64,000 nt of DNA from CAMCHP01 sp036835325 (lineage in GTDB: Bacteria > Bacteroidota > Bacteroidia > Flavobacteriales_D > Sanyastnellaceae): the NCBI GenBank assembly GCA_036835325.1, contig DAITMF010000010.1, positions 1 through 64,000 on the forward strand. The letters are read 5' to 3'. The notes beneath the pieces were generated by a model. That model had not been told where the DNA came from and ran no database searches. It was given only the letters and a program-made list of their open reading frames with translations. How positions within the stretch are numbered: the stretch's first letter is position 1; each line of letters opens with the position of its first letter. This document shows positions 49,676 through 57,556 of this stretch, piece by piece. Made by a program: the position numbers and the translations under genes.

Positions 49676-50986
49676 TTAATGGCGTTGGTTTTGCAGACTC
49701 AGAGTGGCCCAGCCATGGGTTAATTTCTCAGTCAGGTGGTGACGTGTATAAGCAGTCAGGTTTCGTTTTTCGGCTAGCGCCGGATGAGCGGCGAAGTGCT
49801 TCAAAAGCGTTTCTCGGAGCGTTGTTTCATCGTCGTAGTCGATAACGGGTTCTGCAGCCGTTTCGTGCATCAATTGGGCAAGGTCGCCATCAACAGGCCC
49901 GATGGCCAGTATCGGACGGCCCGATGCGAGGTACTCAAATACTTTGCCCGTGACAATGCCCTTCGCATTGTGGGTGCGGTTGGCGACCAATAGCAGCACA
50001 GAGGCCTTTTGCTGGAAGGTCACCACATCGCGGTGTTCAAGGTAAGGTATGTGTTCAAGGTGGCTTGTCAAACCGGCTTCGGCAATGCTGTCGCGCACTG
50101 AAATGTCAAGCTTACCTATGGTTTGGATCACGAAATCGCGTGGCAGTTGGTGGTCTGAATTCAATTCTCCAAGTACCTTCCACAGGGTGTGTGGATTGCG
50201 CGCCGGACTAAATGACCCGATGTGGGCCAGCACAAACCGTGGGTCGGGGAGCACGTCGGGTAAGGCGGTGTCGGCCTCGTCGAAGCCATTGGGCACCACC
50301 GTTATGCGCGCCTTAGGTTCTTTGGAAAGCAATCCCAATCGCATGGTTTCGCCGATGGCAATAACCTGGTCGGCTTCACGTAGCACGGCTGCTTCGAGCC
50401 GGAGGTGACGTTTGTTGGCCCATGCACTCAAGTAGAGTTCGTGGTAGAAGTCGATGTCGGTCCACGGGTCGCGGAAGTCGGCCACCCAAGGCAGACCGGT
50501 TCGTTTTTTGAGCTCGCGGGCGATGAGGTGCATGCTGTGCGGCGGACCCGTGCTTACGATGAGGTCAACCGGGTGCTCATCAAGCCACCGTGTTAGAAAG
50601 CGCACGGAGGGTTTGATCCACAAAAAACGGGCATCGGGTATGAAGAAATTGCCACGCACCCAACGTGCGAAGCGTTCGAGTCGGCGGGGCTTTCGGCTTT
50701 CAGACAGGAATCCTGTTTGGATTTTTTCATCGCCTTTGAGGCCGAGCAGCTTGCGGTACAGGCTGTAGGGTTCAGTGATGGGTGTTTTGATCACTTCACA
50801 CGCTGCGCTTACCTCTGCCAACAGACTGTCGTCGATGCTGGGGAATTCGGGGTTTTCGGGCGTGTACACCACAGGCATCCATCCGAAATCGGGCAGGTAC
50901 TTGCTGAATTTTAACCAGCGTTGAACACCGGCGCCTCCGCTTGGGGGCCAATAGTAGGTAATGATGAGAACCTTTTTGTGCTGCAT
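49676..50986 (-). CDS. Glycosyltransferase family 4-like protein
   Basis: This 436-residue GT-B fold enzyme has an N-terminal acceptor domain that begins KKVLIITYYWPPSGGAGVQRWLKFSKYL, the typical Gly-rich loop of GT4. A LIVSTGPPHSMHLIARELKKR stretch follows. The C-terminal nucleotide-sugar domain has ITVVPNGFDEAD, GSFSPARNPHTLWKVL and ...GKVFEYLASGRPILAIGPVDGDLAQL, where the Glu (E-x-x-x-S-G-x-P) binds the sugar nucleotide. The acceptor is unknown, probably an envelope glycan. The start at 50986 is set by a promoter box at 51005-51012. The longer frame from 51052 would begin upstream of it. Confidence 0.93.
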   Translation of the reverse strand: MQHKKVLIITYYWPPSGGAGVQRWLKFSKYLPDFGWMPVVYTPENPEFPSIDDSLLAEVSAACEVIKTPITEPYSLYRKLLGLKGDEKIQTGFLSESRKPRRLERFARWVRGNFFIPDARFLWIKPSVRFLTRWLDEHPVDLIVSTGPPHSMHLIARELKKRTGLPWVADFRDPWTDIDFYHELYLSAWANKRHLRLEAAVLREADQVIAIGETMRLGLLSKEPKARITVVPNGFDEADTALPDVLPDPRFVLAHIGSFSPARNPHTLWKVLGELNSDHQLPRDFVIQTIGKLDISVRDSIAEAGLTSHLEHIPYLEHRDVVTFQQKASVLLLVANRTHNAKGIVTGKVFEYLASGRPILAIGPVDGDLAQLMHETAAEPVIDYDDETTLRETLLKHFAAHPALAEKRNLTAYTRHHLTEKLTHGWATLSLQNQRH

Positions 50987-51004
50987 TGCAGGGTGGCTGG
51001 CGTT

Positions 51005-51012
51005 CAAAGGTA
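51005..51012 (-). promoter_or_regulatory. TAnnTTTG promoter of the glycosyltransferase gene
   Basis: The minus strand reads TACCTTTG, a perfect -7 box. The predicted leader before the ATG at 50986 is about 13 bases. Confidence 0.6.
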
Positions 51013-51064
51013 CGTCAAAGGCGCAGAGTGCACATCCGACCGGAGGGAGCAAAAAAGAAAACGG

Positions 51065-53818
51065 CTATTCACCCAAATTTTGCGTGTATTCAGGGTAGTC
51101 GGCTTCGGGGTCAAAAGGGATGCTGATGAGTTGCTGCGCGAGGTCATTGATGGCGGCGCTCATCCAGGTGCCAAACGCTTCGGCGAACTCGGGGGTCATG
51201 GTGCGGTTGGTTTTGCCGTCGGTTACGGTCATGAAGCCCGAACTGTAGTTTCGGGAGGAGATGATGCCCGCGATGGGTGCGCTGTTGGGCGAATTGGCGG
51301 CGGCGATCCATGCGTAGATGAGGCATTGCATGAGTTTCGGCTTCGGACTTTCAAGCAGTTTCAGTTGCCAATCGGAGGGCAATGCGAGCTCTTTGGTGTC
51401 AACGCCACCGGTTTTGTAATCAACGATGCGCAACTGCTGTTGAACGTGGTCAACCCGGTCGGCCTTGCCGCTAAGCACGATGCCCTTTGACAGGTCGGCG
51501 CTGAGTCGGGCTTCGAGGGCTGTTACCACTACCTTGTGCTGTTCGGCTTCGTTGGCGCTGATGTCAATCAGTTTTTCGGCAAAGTTCAGGGCCACGCGCC
51601 GTAAAAGGTAGTTCACCCCGTATTTCGTGAGCTGCAGGTTGTAAAACTTCTCGAGTTTCTCGTCGACGAGCGTTTCCAGCCTTTGTTTTTCAGCGCGCAG
51701 GGCATCGGCGTCAAGTTCAACGTTGATGAAGGCCTCGAAAATGGTTTCGACGACCTCGTGCACAATGGTGCCGAGGGTGTTGCTTTCGATTTCTTCTTCG
51801 ATTTCGTTTTGCTCACCCAAGGAAAGGATGTAGCGAAAGAAGAACTCACGCGGATTTTGCAGCCACTTGTTGAAAGCCGAAGGCGAGAGGCCGCGTTGAA
51901 GCAATTCATTTATGCGCTGCTGGGTGAATTCGCCGGTTTCGATGGGCACGATTTCGGGGGTAGCCGCCGGATTAGCGGTCATGACTTGGCTGTGGTGCAC
52001 CTGCACGGCGCTTTCAGGCAAGAGTCGGCAGGTTTCGAGTTGCTGAACAAATCGGCTGCGTTCGCCTTCGTCGTGGCTTTCGCCGGCGGTGAAGGTGATG
52101 TAAACCTCTTCGGCGCGCTGAATCAGTCGGTAGAAATAGTAGGCGTAGTAGGCATCGCGTTCGCGTGCGTTCGGCAATTGAAGAAACGCCCTGAGGTCAT
52201 TGGGAAGGAAGCTTTCTGCGTTTATTTTTCTGGGAAGGATGTCTTCATTCGCATTCACAATGATCACCCGCTTGAAATCGAGCGCCCGTGACTCGAGCAA
52301 ACCCATGATTTGCAAGCCGATGAGGGGCTCACCCACGAGGTTGATCTGCAGTTGACCGAAGAGCTTTCGGTAAATGCGTTCGAACTCGCGCAGATCAGCA
52401 ACGACAGGATACCGCTCAATCAGCCGGTGCATGCGCGCATTGAGCTGCGTGAGGAGGTTCCAGCCTTGCAAGCGTTCTTTGCCGTCGTTCTCGCCGGGAG
52501 CCGAGAGCGGCTCAACGGCGTGGAGTACACTGAGGTAGCTTTTAGGCGTTCTGGTGCGCAGAGCGTCGTAGAGCGCGTCAAAAAACGCTTGCACGGCTTG
52601 ATTGGGTGCCGTGTTGGCGAGAAAGGCATTTACGGTTGATTGGTCAACGAAAACCGCATTGGAATGTACGACGTGGTTGGCCAAACGGTACATTGCTTTG
52701 CCCGAGGCATGGCCTGAAACGGCGATGTAGGGGTGTCGGCAAAAGGCCAGCAAAAGGTTGTGCCGGACCTGTTTGCTGCGGCTGTCGAGCAGACGAAAAA
52801 CCGAGCTTACCAAGCTTTGGTAAGGTGTGTGCGACAGGGTGCGTCCCATGGTAATGTTGACGCCTTCGAAGTGATCGGGCAGGGCGCGCAGCAGCACAGG
52901 CAGCACGCTGTTATCAGAGAGAATCACCGCAGTTTCGGTGGCTTCTTGCGGATTGATTTTGCGCAATACTTCTCCTACGTAGTGCATTTGGGTAACCGTT
53001 CCTGAGCACCCGACGAGCTTGATGGTTTTAGCTTGTTTTAGGAAATTGCGCGGTAGGCTGCGTTTATCGAGTTCGGGAAAGCGCCGCACAAACAAACCGG
53101 CTTCGCTGCGTTTGTCGTGCACATAATAGCGATCGGCATCCCACCAGAAGGTGGCCTTTCCGAGTTCGACAAGCCGCTTGATGAGCGTGTGTTCAGCAGC
53201 GGTAAGTGCGTTAAGACCGGCGAAAACAATGTGCTCTACATTGAGGCGTTCGAATGCCTTCACGGGGTCTTTGGCAGCAACGCGGGCGATGGCACCTCCA
53301 TACCAGTGCTGCGATTCGGTCATTTTTTGGTTGAATTGTGTGTACAATTCACCGAGTTGCATCCAGAATCGGTTGTATTCTTTTTGGTTTTCAGACCAGA
53401 GGTGGTCGTCTTCACCAAAGCTCCACGCCTCGATGTCTTTGAAGTCTTTGAGGTTTTTAAAGACCGATTTGGCATCGGCCAATTGGTGGTCGATTTCGTT
53501 GAAATCGGCCAGGGCCATTGGTCCCCATTGAAGGAAAGGTTCGAGACGGGCATCGGGTTCGGCGTGTTCGCGCCAGGTGGCGAAGAGGTCGAAGGTGAGG
53601 TCAAGACCATCGCCGCGCTGCATGCCCGTCATGCGCTCGGTGAGTTCGGTCATTGTGAGCAGTTCAGGCAACCAGCCTGAATGTTTGGAGTGGCGGCTTA
53701 GCGCGCGCTTCAGAAACAGGCCCGAGCGCCGTGCAGGCAGCACAACTACAGTGTTTTCGAACCGGTGGCCATGCACCTCGATGAGGTGTTCAGCGAGTTC
53801 GTCGAGAAAGCGTTTCAA
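51065..53818 (-). CDS. PD-(D/E)XK nuclease family protein, AddB-like
   Basis: This protein has 917 residues. The N-terminal two-thirds are an inactivated UvrD-like helicase scaffold (ENTVVVLPARRSGLFLKRAL at the start, LGLQIMGLLESRALDFKRVIIVNANEDILP). The C-terminal ~300 residues form a nuclease domain with GLSPSAFNKWLQNPREFFFRYIL and the catalytic signature GKADRVD...RIVDYKTGG (Asp ... Asp-x-Lys). AddB partners AddA to resect double-strand breaks. No addA is in the window. The iron-sulfur Cys set that flanks the nuclease in Bacillus AddB is not visible: I see no Cys in the C-terminal 200 residues. It follows the TPR gene after 17 bases. Confidence 0.9.
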   Translation of the reverse strand: MKRFLDELAEHLIEVHGHRFENTVVVLPARRSGLFLKRALSRHSKHSGWLPELLTMTELTERMTGMQRGDGLDLTFDLFATWREHAEPDARLEPFLQWGPMALADFNEIDHQLADAKSVFKNLKDFKDIEAWSFGEDDHLWSENQKEYNRFWMQLGELYTQFNQKMTESQHWYGGAIARVAAKDPVKAFERLNVEHIVFAGLNALTAAEHTLIKRLVELGKATFWWDADRYYVHDKRSEAGLFVRRFPELDKRSLPRNFLKQAKTIKLVGCSGTVTQMHYVGEVLRKINPQEATETAVILSDNSVLPVLLRALPDHFEGVNITMGRTLSHTPYQSLVSSVFRLLDSRSKQVRHNLLLAFCRHPYIAVSGHASGKAMYRLANHVVHSNAVFVDQSTVNAFLANTAPNQAVQAFFDALYDALRTRTPKSYLSVLHAVEPLSAPGENDGKERLQGWNLLTQLNARMHRLIERYPVVADLREFERIYRKLFGQLQINLVGEPLIGLQIMGLLESRALDFKRVIIVNANEDILPRKINAESFLPNDLRAFLQLPNARERDAYYAYYFYRLIQRAEEVYITFTAGESHDEGERSRFVQQLETCRLLPESAVQVHHSQVMTANPAATPEIVPIETGEFTQQRINELLQRGLSPSAFNKWLQNPREFFFRYILSLGEQNEIEEEIESNTLGTIVHEVVETIFEAFINVELDADALRAEKQRLETLVDEKLEKFYNLQLTKYGVNYLLRRVALNFAEKLIDISANEAEQHKVVVTALEARLSADLSKGIVLSGKADRVDHVQQQLRIVDYKTGGVDTKELALPSDWQLKLLESPKPKLMQCLIYAWIAAANSPNSAPIAGIISSRNYSSGFMTVTDGKTNRTMTPEFAEAFGTWMSAAINDLAQQLISIPFDPEADYPEYTQNLGE

Positions 53819-53835
53819 TGGAATGCAATTTGGCT

Positions 53836-54474
53836 TTACAATTTAAGGCCATTGCGGATAAACACAACAAATTCGCGAAAAGCTGCGCGTTGCGTCAGCA
53901 CTTTGCGGATTTCAGTTGAAAGTGAGCTTTTGTGCTCGGTGTTTTGTGTTGTTGTTTCTTCTTGGATGGATGAGCCGCCTGCGGTACTTTGCACATGGTT
54001 AGTAGGCAAATCGCCCTCGCTCAGCTCATCGTTGGCTTGCGAGATGTCGATGCCGCGTTCTTTTAAGATGCGCGAGAGCTCATCGGCAGCACGGTAGCGT
54101 TCATCGGCGTCTTTTCGGTAGCCGAGTTGTTCTTCGAGCATGCCGAGGTTGTTGAGCGATATGGCGTCTTCGGGGTCGAGCTCGATGGCTTTTTTGTAGT
54201 CTTCGATGGCCCCCATAATGTCTTTCATCGCGTTGCGGATGTAGGCCCTCGAGGCGTAGCGGTAGCTGTAATCGGGCTGCAGGTTAACAGCGCGGTTGAG
54301 TTCGCTGAGGGCCTCTTTTTTTCGTCCGACCTGGAATAAGCATACAGCACGGTCGTGGATGAGGTCAGGGTCGTTCGATAGTTCAAGAAAGGCACGGTCG
54401 AAGGCCTGCAGGGCCTCGGGCCACTTGCGTGCTTTCACCAATTCGTTTGCGGTAATCCAATCAGGGTTGTGCAT
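53836..54474 (-). CDS. Soluble TPR-repeat protein
   Basis: This protein has 212 residues, no signal peptide, and about four tetratricopeptide repeats across residues 4-135 (ANELVKARKWPEALQAFDRAF; KKEALSELNRAVNLQP; DIMGAIEDYKKAIELDPEDAISLNNLGMLEEQLG). A polar, low-complexity tail (GGSSIQEETTTQNTE) and a short basic end follow. TPRs mediate protein contacts, and no partner is evident. It appears to start leaderless from a TAATTTTA box only 8 bases upstream and to lead into the AddB-like gene. The tail region contains an exact GGATGGATGAG copy (53964-53974, plus strand). Confidence 0.88.
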   Translation of the reverse strand: MHNPDWITANELVKARKWPEALQAFDRAFLELSNDPDLIHDRAVCLFQVGRKKEALSELNRAVNLQPDYSYRYASRAYIRNAMKDIMGAIEDYKKAIELDPEDAISLNNLGMLEEQLGYRKDADERYRAADELSRILKERGIDISQANDELSEGDLPTNHVQSTAGGSSIQEETTTQNTEHKSSLSTEIRKVLTQRAAFREFVVFIRNGLKL

Positions 54475-54481
54475 CTTCGCG

Positions 54482-54489
54482 TAAAATTA
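54482..54489 (-). promoter_or_regulatory. Probable -7 box of the TPR/AddB-like operon, leaderless
   Basis: The minus strand reads TAATTTTA, one mismatch in the last base of TAnnTTTG, ending 7 bases before the ATG at 54474. Confidence 0.4.
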
Positions 54490-54493
54490 AGCC

Positions 54494-54763
54494 ATGTCTG
54501 ACCGCAAATTTCCGATTTACTGCGAATCGATCAGCGGTGGTTCGCTTTATTGCATCGAAAGCGACACACTAATGACAGAATACCAGCGAATTGGTTCAAA
54601 GTACCTGGTGCATCACTTGGTGGCGCGTATTTTACCGGAGCGAGTGCTCATCTCCGATATGGTCGAGAACGCTGACGGACGTTGGCCGCGCATCAGCGCC
54701 GTCGATTACCGTGAGCGTGTTGAGAACTGGGAGCGAACGCTCATTCGCTTGGGCGCAGGGTGA
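54494..54763 (+). CDS. Small conserved-looking hypothetical protein
   Basis: This 89-residue soluble protein begins MSDRKFPIYCESISGGSLYC. It contains two Cys (positions 10 and 20), a central helical part (YQRIGSKYLVHHLVARILPERVLISDM) and a Trp-rich tail (GRWPRISAVDYRERVENWERTLIRLG). I recognise no family. Position and codon pattern favour a real gene: it fills the gap between divergent tpr and murB, with 14 bases to the murB ATG, and is probably cotranscribed with murB. Confidence 0.65.
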   Translation: MSDRKFPIYCESISGGSLYCIESDTLMTEYQRIGSKYLVHHLVARILPERVLISDMVENADGRWPRISAVDYRERVENWERTLIRLGAG

Positions 54764-54777
54764 CGTAATTTCGTGAC

Positions 54778-55797
54778 ATGGAAATCAGCAAGAACGTGAG
54801 TTTAAGGCCGTACAACACCTTTGGTGTTGAGGCAAGGGCCGAAGAGCTGCTGTCGGTTTCAACCACCGAGCAGGCCCTTGAAGCGGCGTCTTACCTCAGT
54901 CGACACAGGCGTGAGCTGTTGGTGTTGGGTGGAGGAAGCAATGTGCTGTTTCGCGCCAATCCGAAAGGAACCGTCTTGGTAAACCGCATTTTTGGCGTTG
55001 AGACGGTGAACGCAACCGATGAAGCCGTTTGGTTGCGCGTGGGTGCGGGCGAGGTGTGGCACGATTTTGTTGAGCATTGCATTGATCGCGAGCTCGCCGG
55101 GATTGAAAACTTGGCCTTGATTCCCGGAAGGGTAGGTGCAAGTCCGATGCAAAACATCGGCGCCTACGGAGTTGAAATTGAATCGGTCTTTGATTCGCTT
55201 GAGGCCGTGCATTTGCCCACCGGTGAGGTGCACCGCTTTGACCGTCACGATTGCCGTTTTGGTTACCGCGAAAGTGTTTTCAAAAGCGTTTATAAAGGCC
55301 AATACTTGATTACCCATGTGACCTATCGCTTATCGCGTGAGCCGAATTTCAACACGGCCTATGGAGCGATTGGCACAGAACTTGAGCGCATGGGAGTAAA
55401 TGGGTTGAGCTTGCGGGCGGTGGCCGATGCCGTGATCTCAATTCGCCGCAGCAAATTGCCTGACCCGGCTGTGTTGGGCAACGCTGGTAGTTTTTTCAAA
55501 AATCCGGTGGTTTCAGCCGATGTGTATGCAGCGGTGAAGGCGCTACGGCCTGATGTGGTGGCGTATCCGGCAGGTGATGGTGCGATGAAACTGGCAGCAG
55601 GATGGCTGATTGAGCAAGCCGGTTGGAAAGGACATCGGGTTGGTGCTTGTGGGGTGCATGACCGTCAGGCCCTTGTGCTGGTGAACCACGGTTCAGCTAC
55701 CGGAAACGAGATTTACGCCCTCAGCAGCGCCATCGTTGACGACGTAAATACGAAGTTCGGCGTTGAGCTTGAGCGCGAGGTGAACATCATCGGCTAA
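54778..55797 (+). CDS. murB: UDP-N-acetylmuramate dehydrogenase
   Basis: This 339-residue flavoenzyme reduces UDP-GlcNAc-enolpyruvate to UDP-MurNAc in peptidoglycan synthesis. FAD-binding elements are LVLGGGSNVLF and GIENLALIPGRVGASPMQNIGAYGVEI. The catalytic and substrate region includes FGYRESVFKS, and the Ser proton donor lies in GNAGSFFKNP. The presence of the Tyr-loop region (GYRES) and the full ~340 length point to the type I (E. coli-like) form. It is preceded by a small hypothetical gene by 14 bases. Confidence 0.97.
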   Translation: MEISKNVSLRPYNTFGVEARAEELLSVSTTEQALEAASYLSRHRRELLVLGGGSNVLFRANPKGTVLVNRIFGVETVNATDEAVWLRVGAGEVWHDFVEHCIDRELAGIENLALIPGRVGASPMQNIGAYGVEIESVFDSLEAVHLPTGEVHRFDRHDCRFGYRESVFKSVYKGQYLITHVTYRLSREPNFNTAYGAIGTELERMGVNGLSLRAVADAVISIRRSKLPDPAVLGNAGSFFKNPVVSADVYAAVKALRPDVVAYPAGDGAMKLAAGWLIEQAGWKGHRVGACGVHDRQALVLVNHGSATGNEIYALSSAIVDDVNTKFGVELEREVNIIG

Positions 55798-55870
55798 TTA
55801 ACCCGTTCAATTTAGAGCGATTCTAAGTGCGGGAGTGACGTTTATCACCTACTGCCGTTTGAGAAGCGGG

Positions 55871-55878
55871 TAGTTTTC
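55871..55878 (+). promoter_or_regulatory. Possible -7 box of the Kelch-like cargo gene
   Basis: TAGTTTTC, one mismatch from TAnnTTTG, ends 4 bases before the ATG at 55883 and would give a leaderless message. No properly spaced -33 box is visible, so this is tentative. Confidence 0.3.
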
Positions 55879-55882
55879 GGTC

Positions 55883-57499
55883 ATGAAACACCTTCTGCGA
55901 TGGGCCGTGGTGTTGGCCGCGATGCAACCCGTGCTTGGGTGCACACAGAACACTAACAGCTTCACCTACAACCTTGAACTGGTGCCGGTTGACTTGCCTG
56001 ATTTACCGGGAATTCATTCGTACGCACATGCCCAGCACGAAGGCAAATGGCTGATTATTGGCGGACGACTCGATGGCCTCCATGCCCGACAGCCGTTTAA
56101 CTCGTTTCCGGCCAATTCAAACAACACCTTGATGATGGTGGTTGACCTCGAGGCTTCGGCTGTGTACACTGCATCGGTCGACCAATTGCCTACCGCATTG
56201 GCCGAACAGTTCCAATCGTCAAACCTCAATTACCATCAAGTTGGCGAGGTGCTTTACTTGGTGGGCGGTTATGCATTCTCAGCATCGGCCGATGACCACA
56301 TTACCCAGCCTCGAATCGCAGCGCTTTCAGTGCCGGAGGTGATTGAGGCCATTGTTGAAGGTGGCTCCTTTGACGGATTGATTGATTACATCGACAATGA
56401 TTTTTTTGCCGTTACAGGCGGGCAGCTCCACGTGCTGGGTAATCGGTTGGCTTTGGTGGGTGGCCACCGTTTCGACGGACGTTACAACCCGATGAACAAC
56501 CCCACTTTCACCCAAAGCTACACCAACGGCATCCGTTTATTTACGGCCTCGTTTGTTGATGGGGTATTAACGGTGGGTGACTTTGAAACATGGTCTGACC
56601 CTGTTCACCTGCACCGCCGCGATTACGATTTGTTGCCGTACCGCACTGCCGATGGTACGAACGGTTTGACCTTGTTTTCAGGTGTTTTTCAACTCAACGA
56701 AGACCTGCCATTTTTGTATCCCGTTGCAATTACCGAAGAGGGTTATACCCCCGTTACTGAATTCAACCAGTACCTGAGTCAGTACCACAACGCCTGTGTT
56801 TCATTGTACAGTGCTGATGCGCAGCAAACGCATGCCTTGTTTTTCGGAGGGATGAGCCAGTTTTATTACCAGAACGACGTGTTGGTTGAAGATCAACTGG
56901 TGCCGTTTGTGAAAACGGTGAGTAGGGTTACGCGCTTTGCGGATGGTGCAATGGCTGAGTTTCGTCTCCCGGTTGAGTTTGATGCGTTTCGCGGCGCCAG
57001 TGCTGAGTTTTTTCCTGCGGAGGATATCCCGGTAGATTCCGAAACCGGCTTGGTACTGCTAGATGAAATCACTGCCGACAGCTTCACCCTTGGTTATGTG
57101 GTGGGCGGCATCAACAGCGGACAGTTGAATCCGTTTTCGGTGAACCAAACCTCGTCGACCTCTGCGAGTTCAGTGGTGTTTGAGGTGCGCTTAACGCGAA
57201 CGACTGTCTCAGTAGGAACACCCGTGGTGAACGAATCGGCTCCGGAAGTCACCGTATACCCCAATCCCGTGGAGGGGGTATTTCACATCGGCTTTGCGTT
57301 AAACGCACCGATAGACGTTGCGGTGATGCTCACTGACACCAAGGGCACACTCGTTATGAACGAGCCGCTAGGCACATTGAGCGCCGGCGCACAAGACTTG
57401 GAACTGGAACTGTACGAAGACTTCAGCGGAGAGGTGCTGTTGGTTACGGTTGTCTTCGGGAATCGTCACTACGTGACGAAGCGCTTAGTGGTGCGTTGA
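55883..57499 (+). CDS. Secreted Kelch-like beta-propeller protein with T9SS type A sorting domain
   Basis: This protein has 538 residues. The N-terminal signal ends around VLGCTQNTN; it could be a lipobox (Cys20) or a type I site before Gln22. Repeated beta motifs with the Kelch 'GG' pair follow: KWLIIGGRLDGLH, VLYLVGGYAFS, RLALVGGHRFDG, LTLFSGVFQ, HALFFGGMSQFYY and LGYVVGGINSG. They are spaced to make a propeller of about six blades (residues 25-430). The last ~80 residues are a T9SS type A domain (VTVYPNPVEGVFHIGF ... KRLVVR). Its partner or ligand is unknown. Confidence 0.88.
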   Translation: MKHLLRWAVVLAAMQPVLGCTQNTNSFTYNLELVPVDLPDLPGIHSYAHAQHEGKWLIIGGRLDGLHARQPFNSFPANSNNTLMMVVDLEASAVYTASVDQLPTALAEQFQSSNLNYHQVGEVLYLVGGYAFSASADDHITQPRIAALSVPEVIEAIVEGGSFDGLIDYIDNDFFAVTGGQLHVLGNRLALVGGHRFDGRYNPMNNPTFTQSYTNGIRLFTASFVDGVLTVGDFETWSDPVHLHRRDYDLLPYRTADGTNGLTLFSGVFQLNEDLPFLYPVAITEEGYTPVTEFNQYLSQYHNACVSLYSADAQQTHALFFGGMSQFYYQNDVLVEDQLVPFVKTVSRVTRFADGAMAEFRLPVEFDAFRGASAEFFPAEDIPVDSETGLVLLDEITADSFTLGYVVGGINSGQLNPFSVNQTSSTSASSVVFEVRLTRTTVSVGTPVVNESAPEVTVYPNPVEGVFHIGFALNAPIDVAVMLTDTKGTLVMNEPLGTLSAGAQDLELELYEDFSGEVLLVTVVFGNRHYVTKRLVVR

Positions 57500-57531
57500 G
57501 CGGCAGAGGCGTGGTTTAACGTCCATCCGTC

Positions 57532-57552
57532 CTCATCCATCCTCAAAAAAAG
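57532..57552 (-). repeat. Exact copy of the dispersed motif followed by an A-run
   Basis: CTCATCCATCC (57532-57542) runs into TCAAAAAAAG between two convergent gene ends. It has the same composite layout as the 26327 copy. A further near copy, GTCCATCC, lies 10 bases upstream. Confidence 0.65.
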
Positions 57553-57556
57553 AAGC

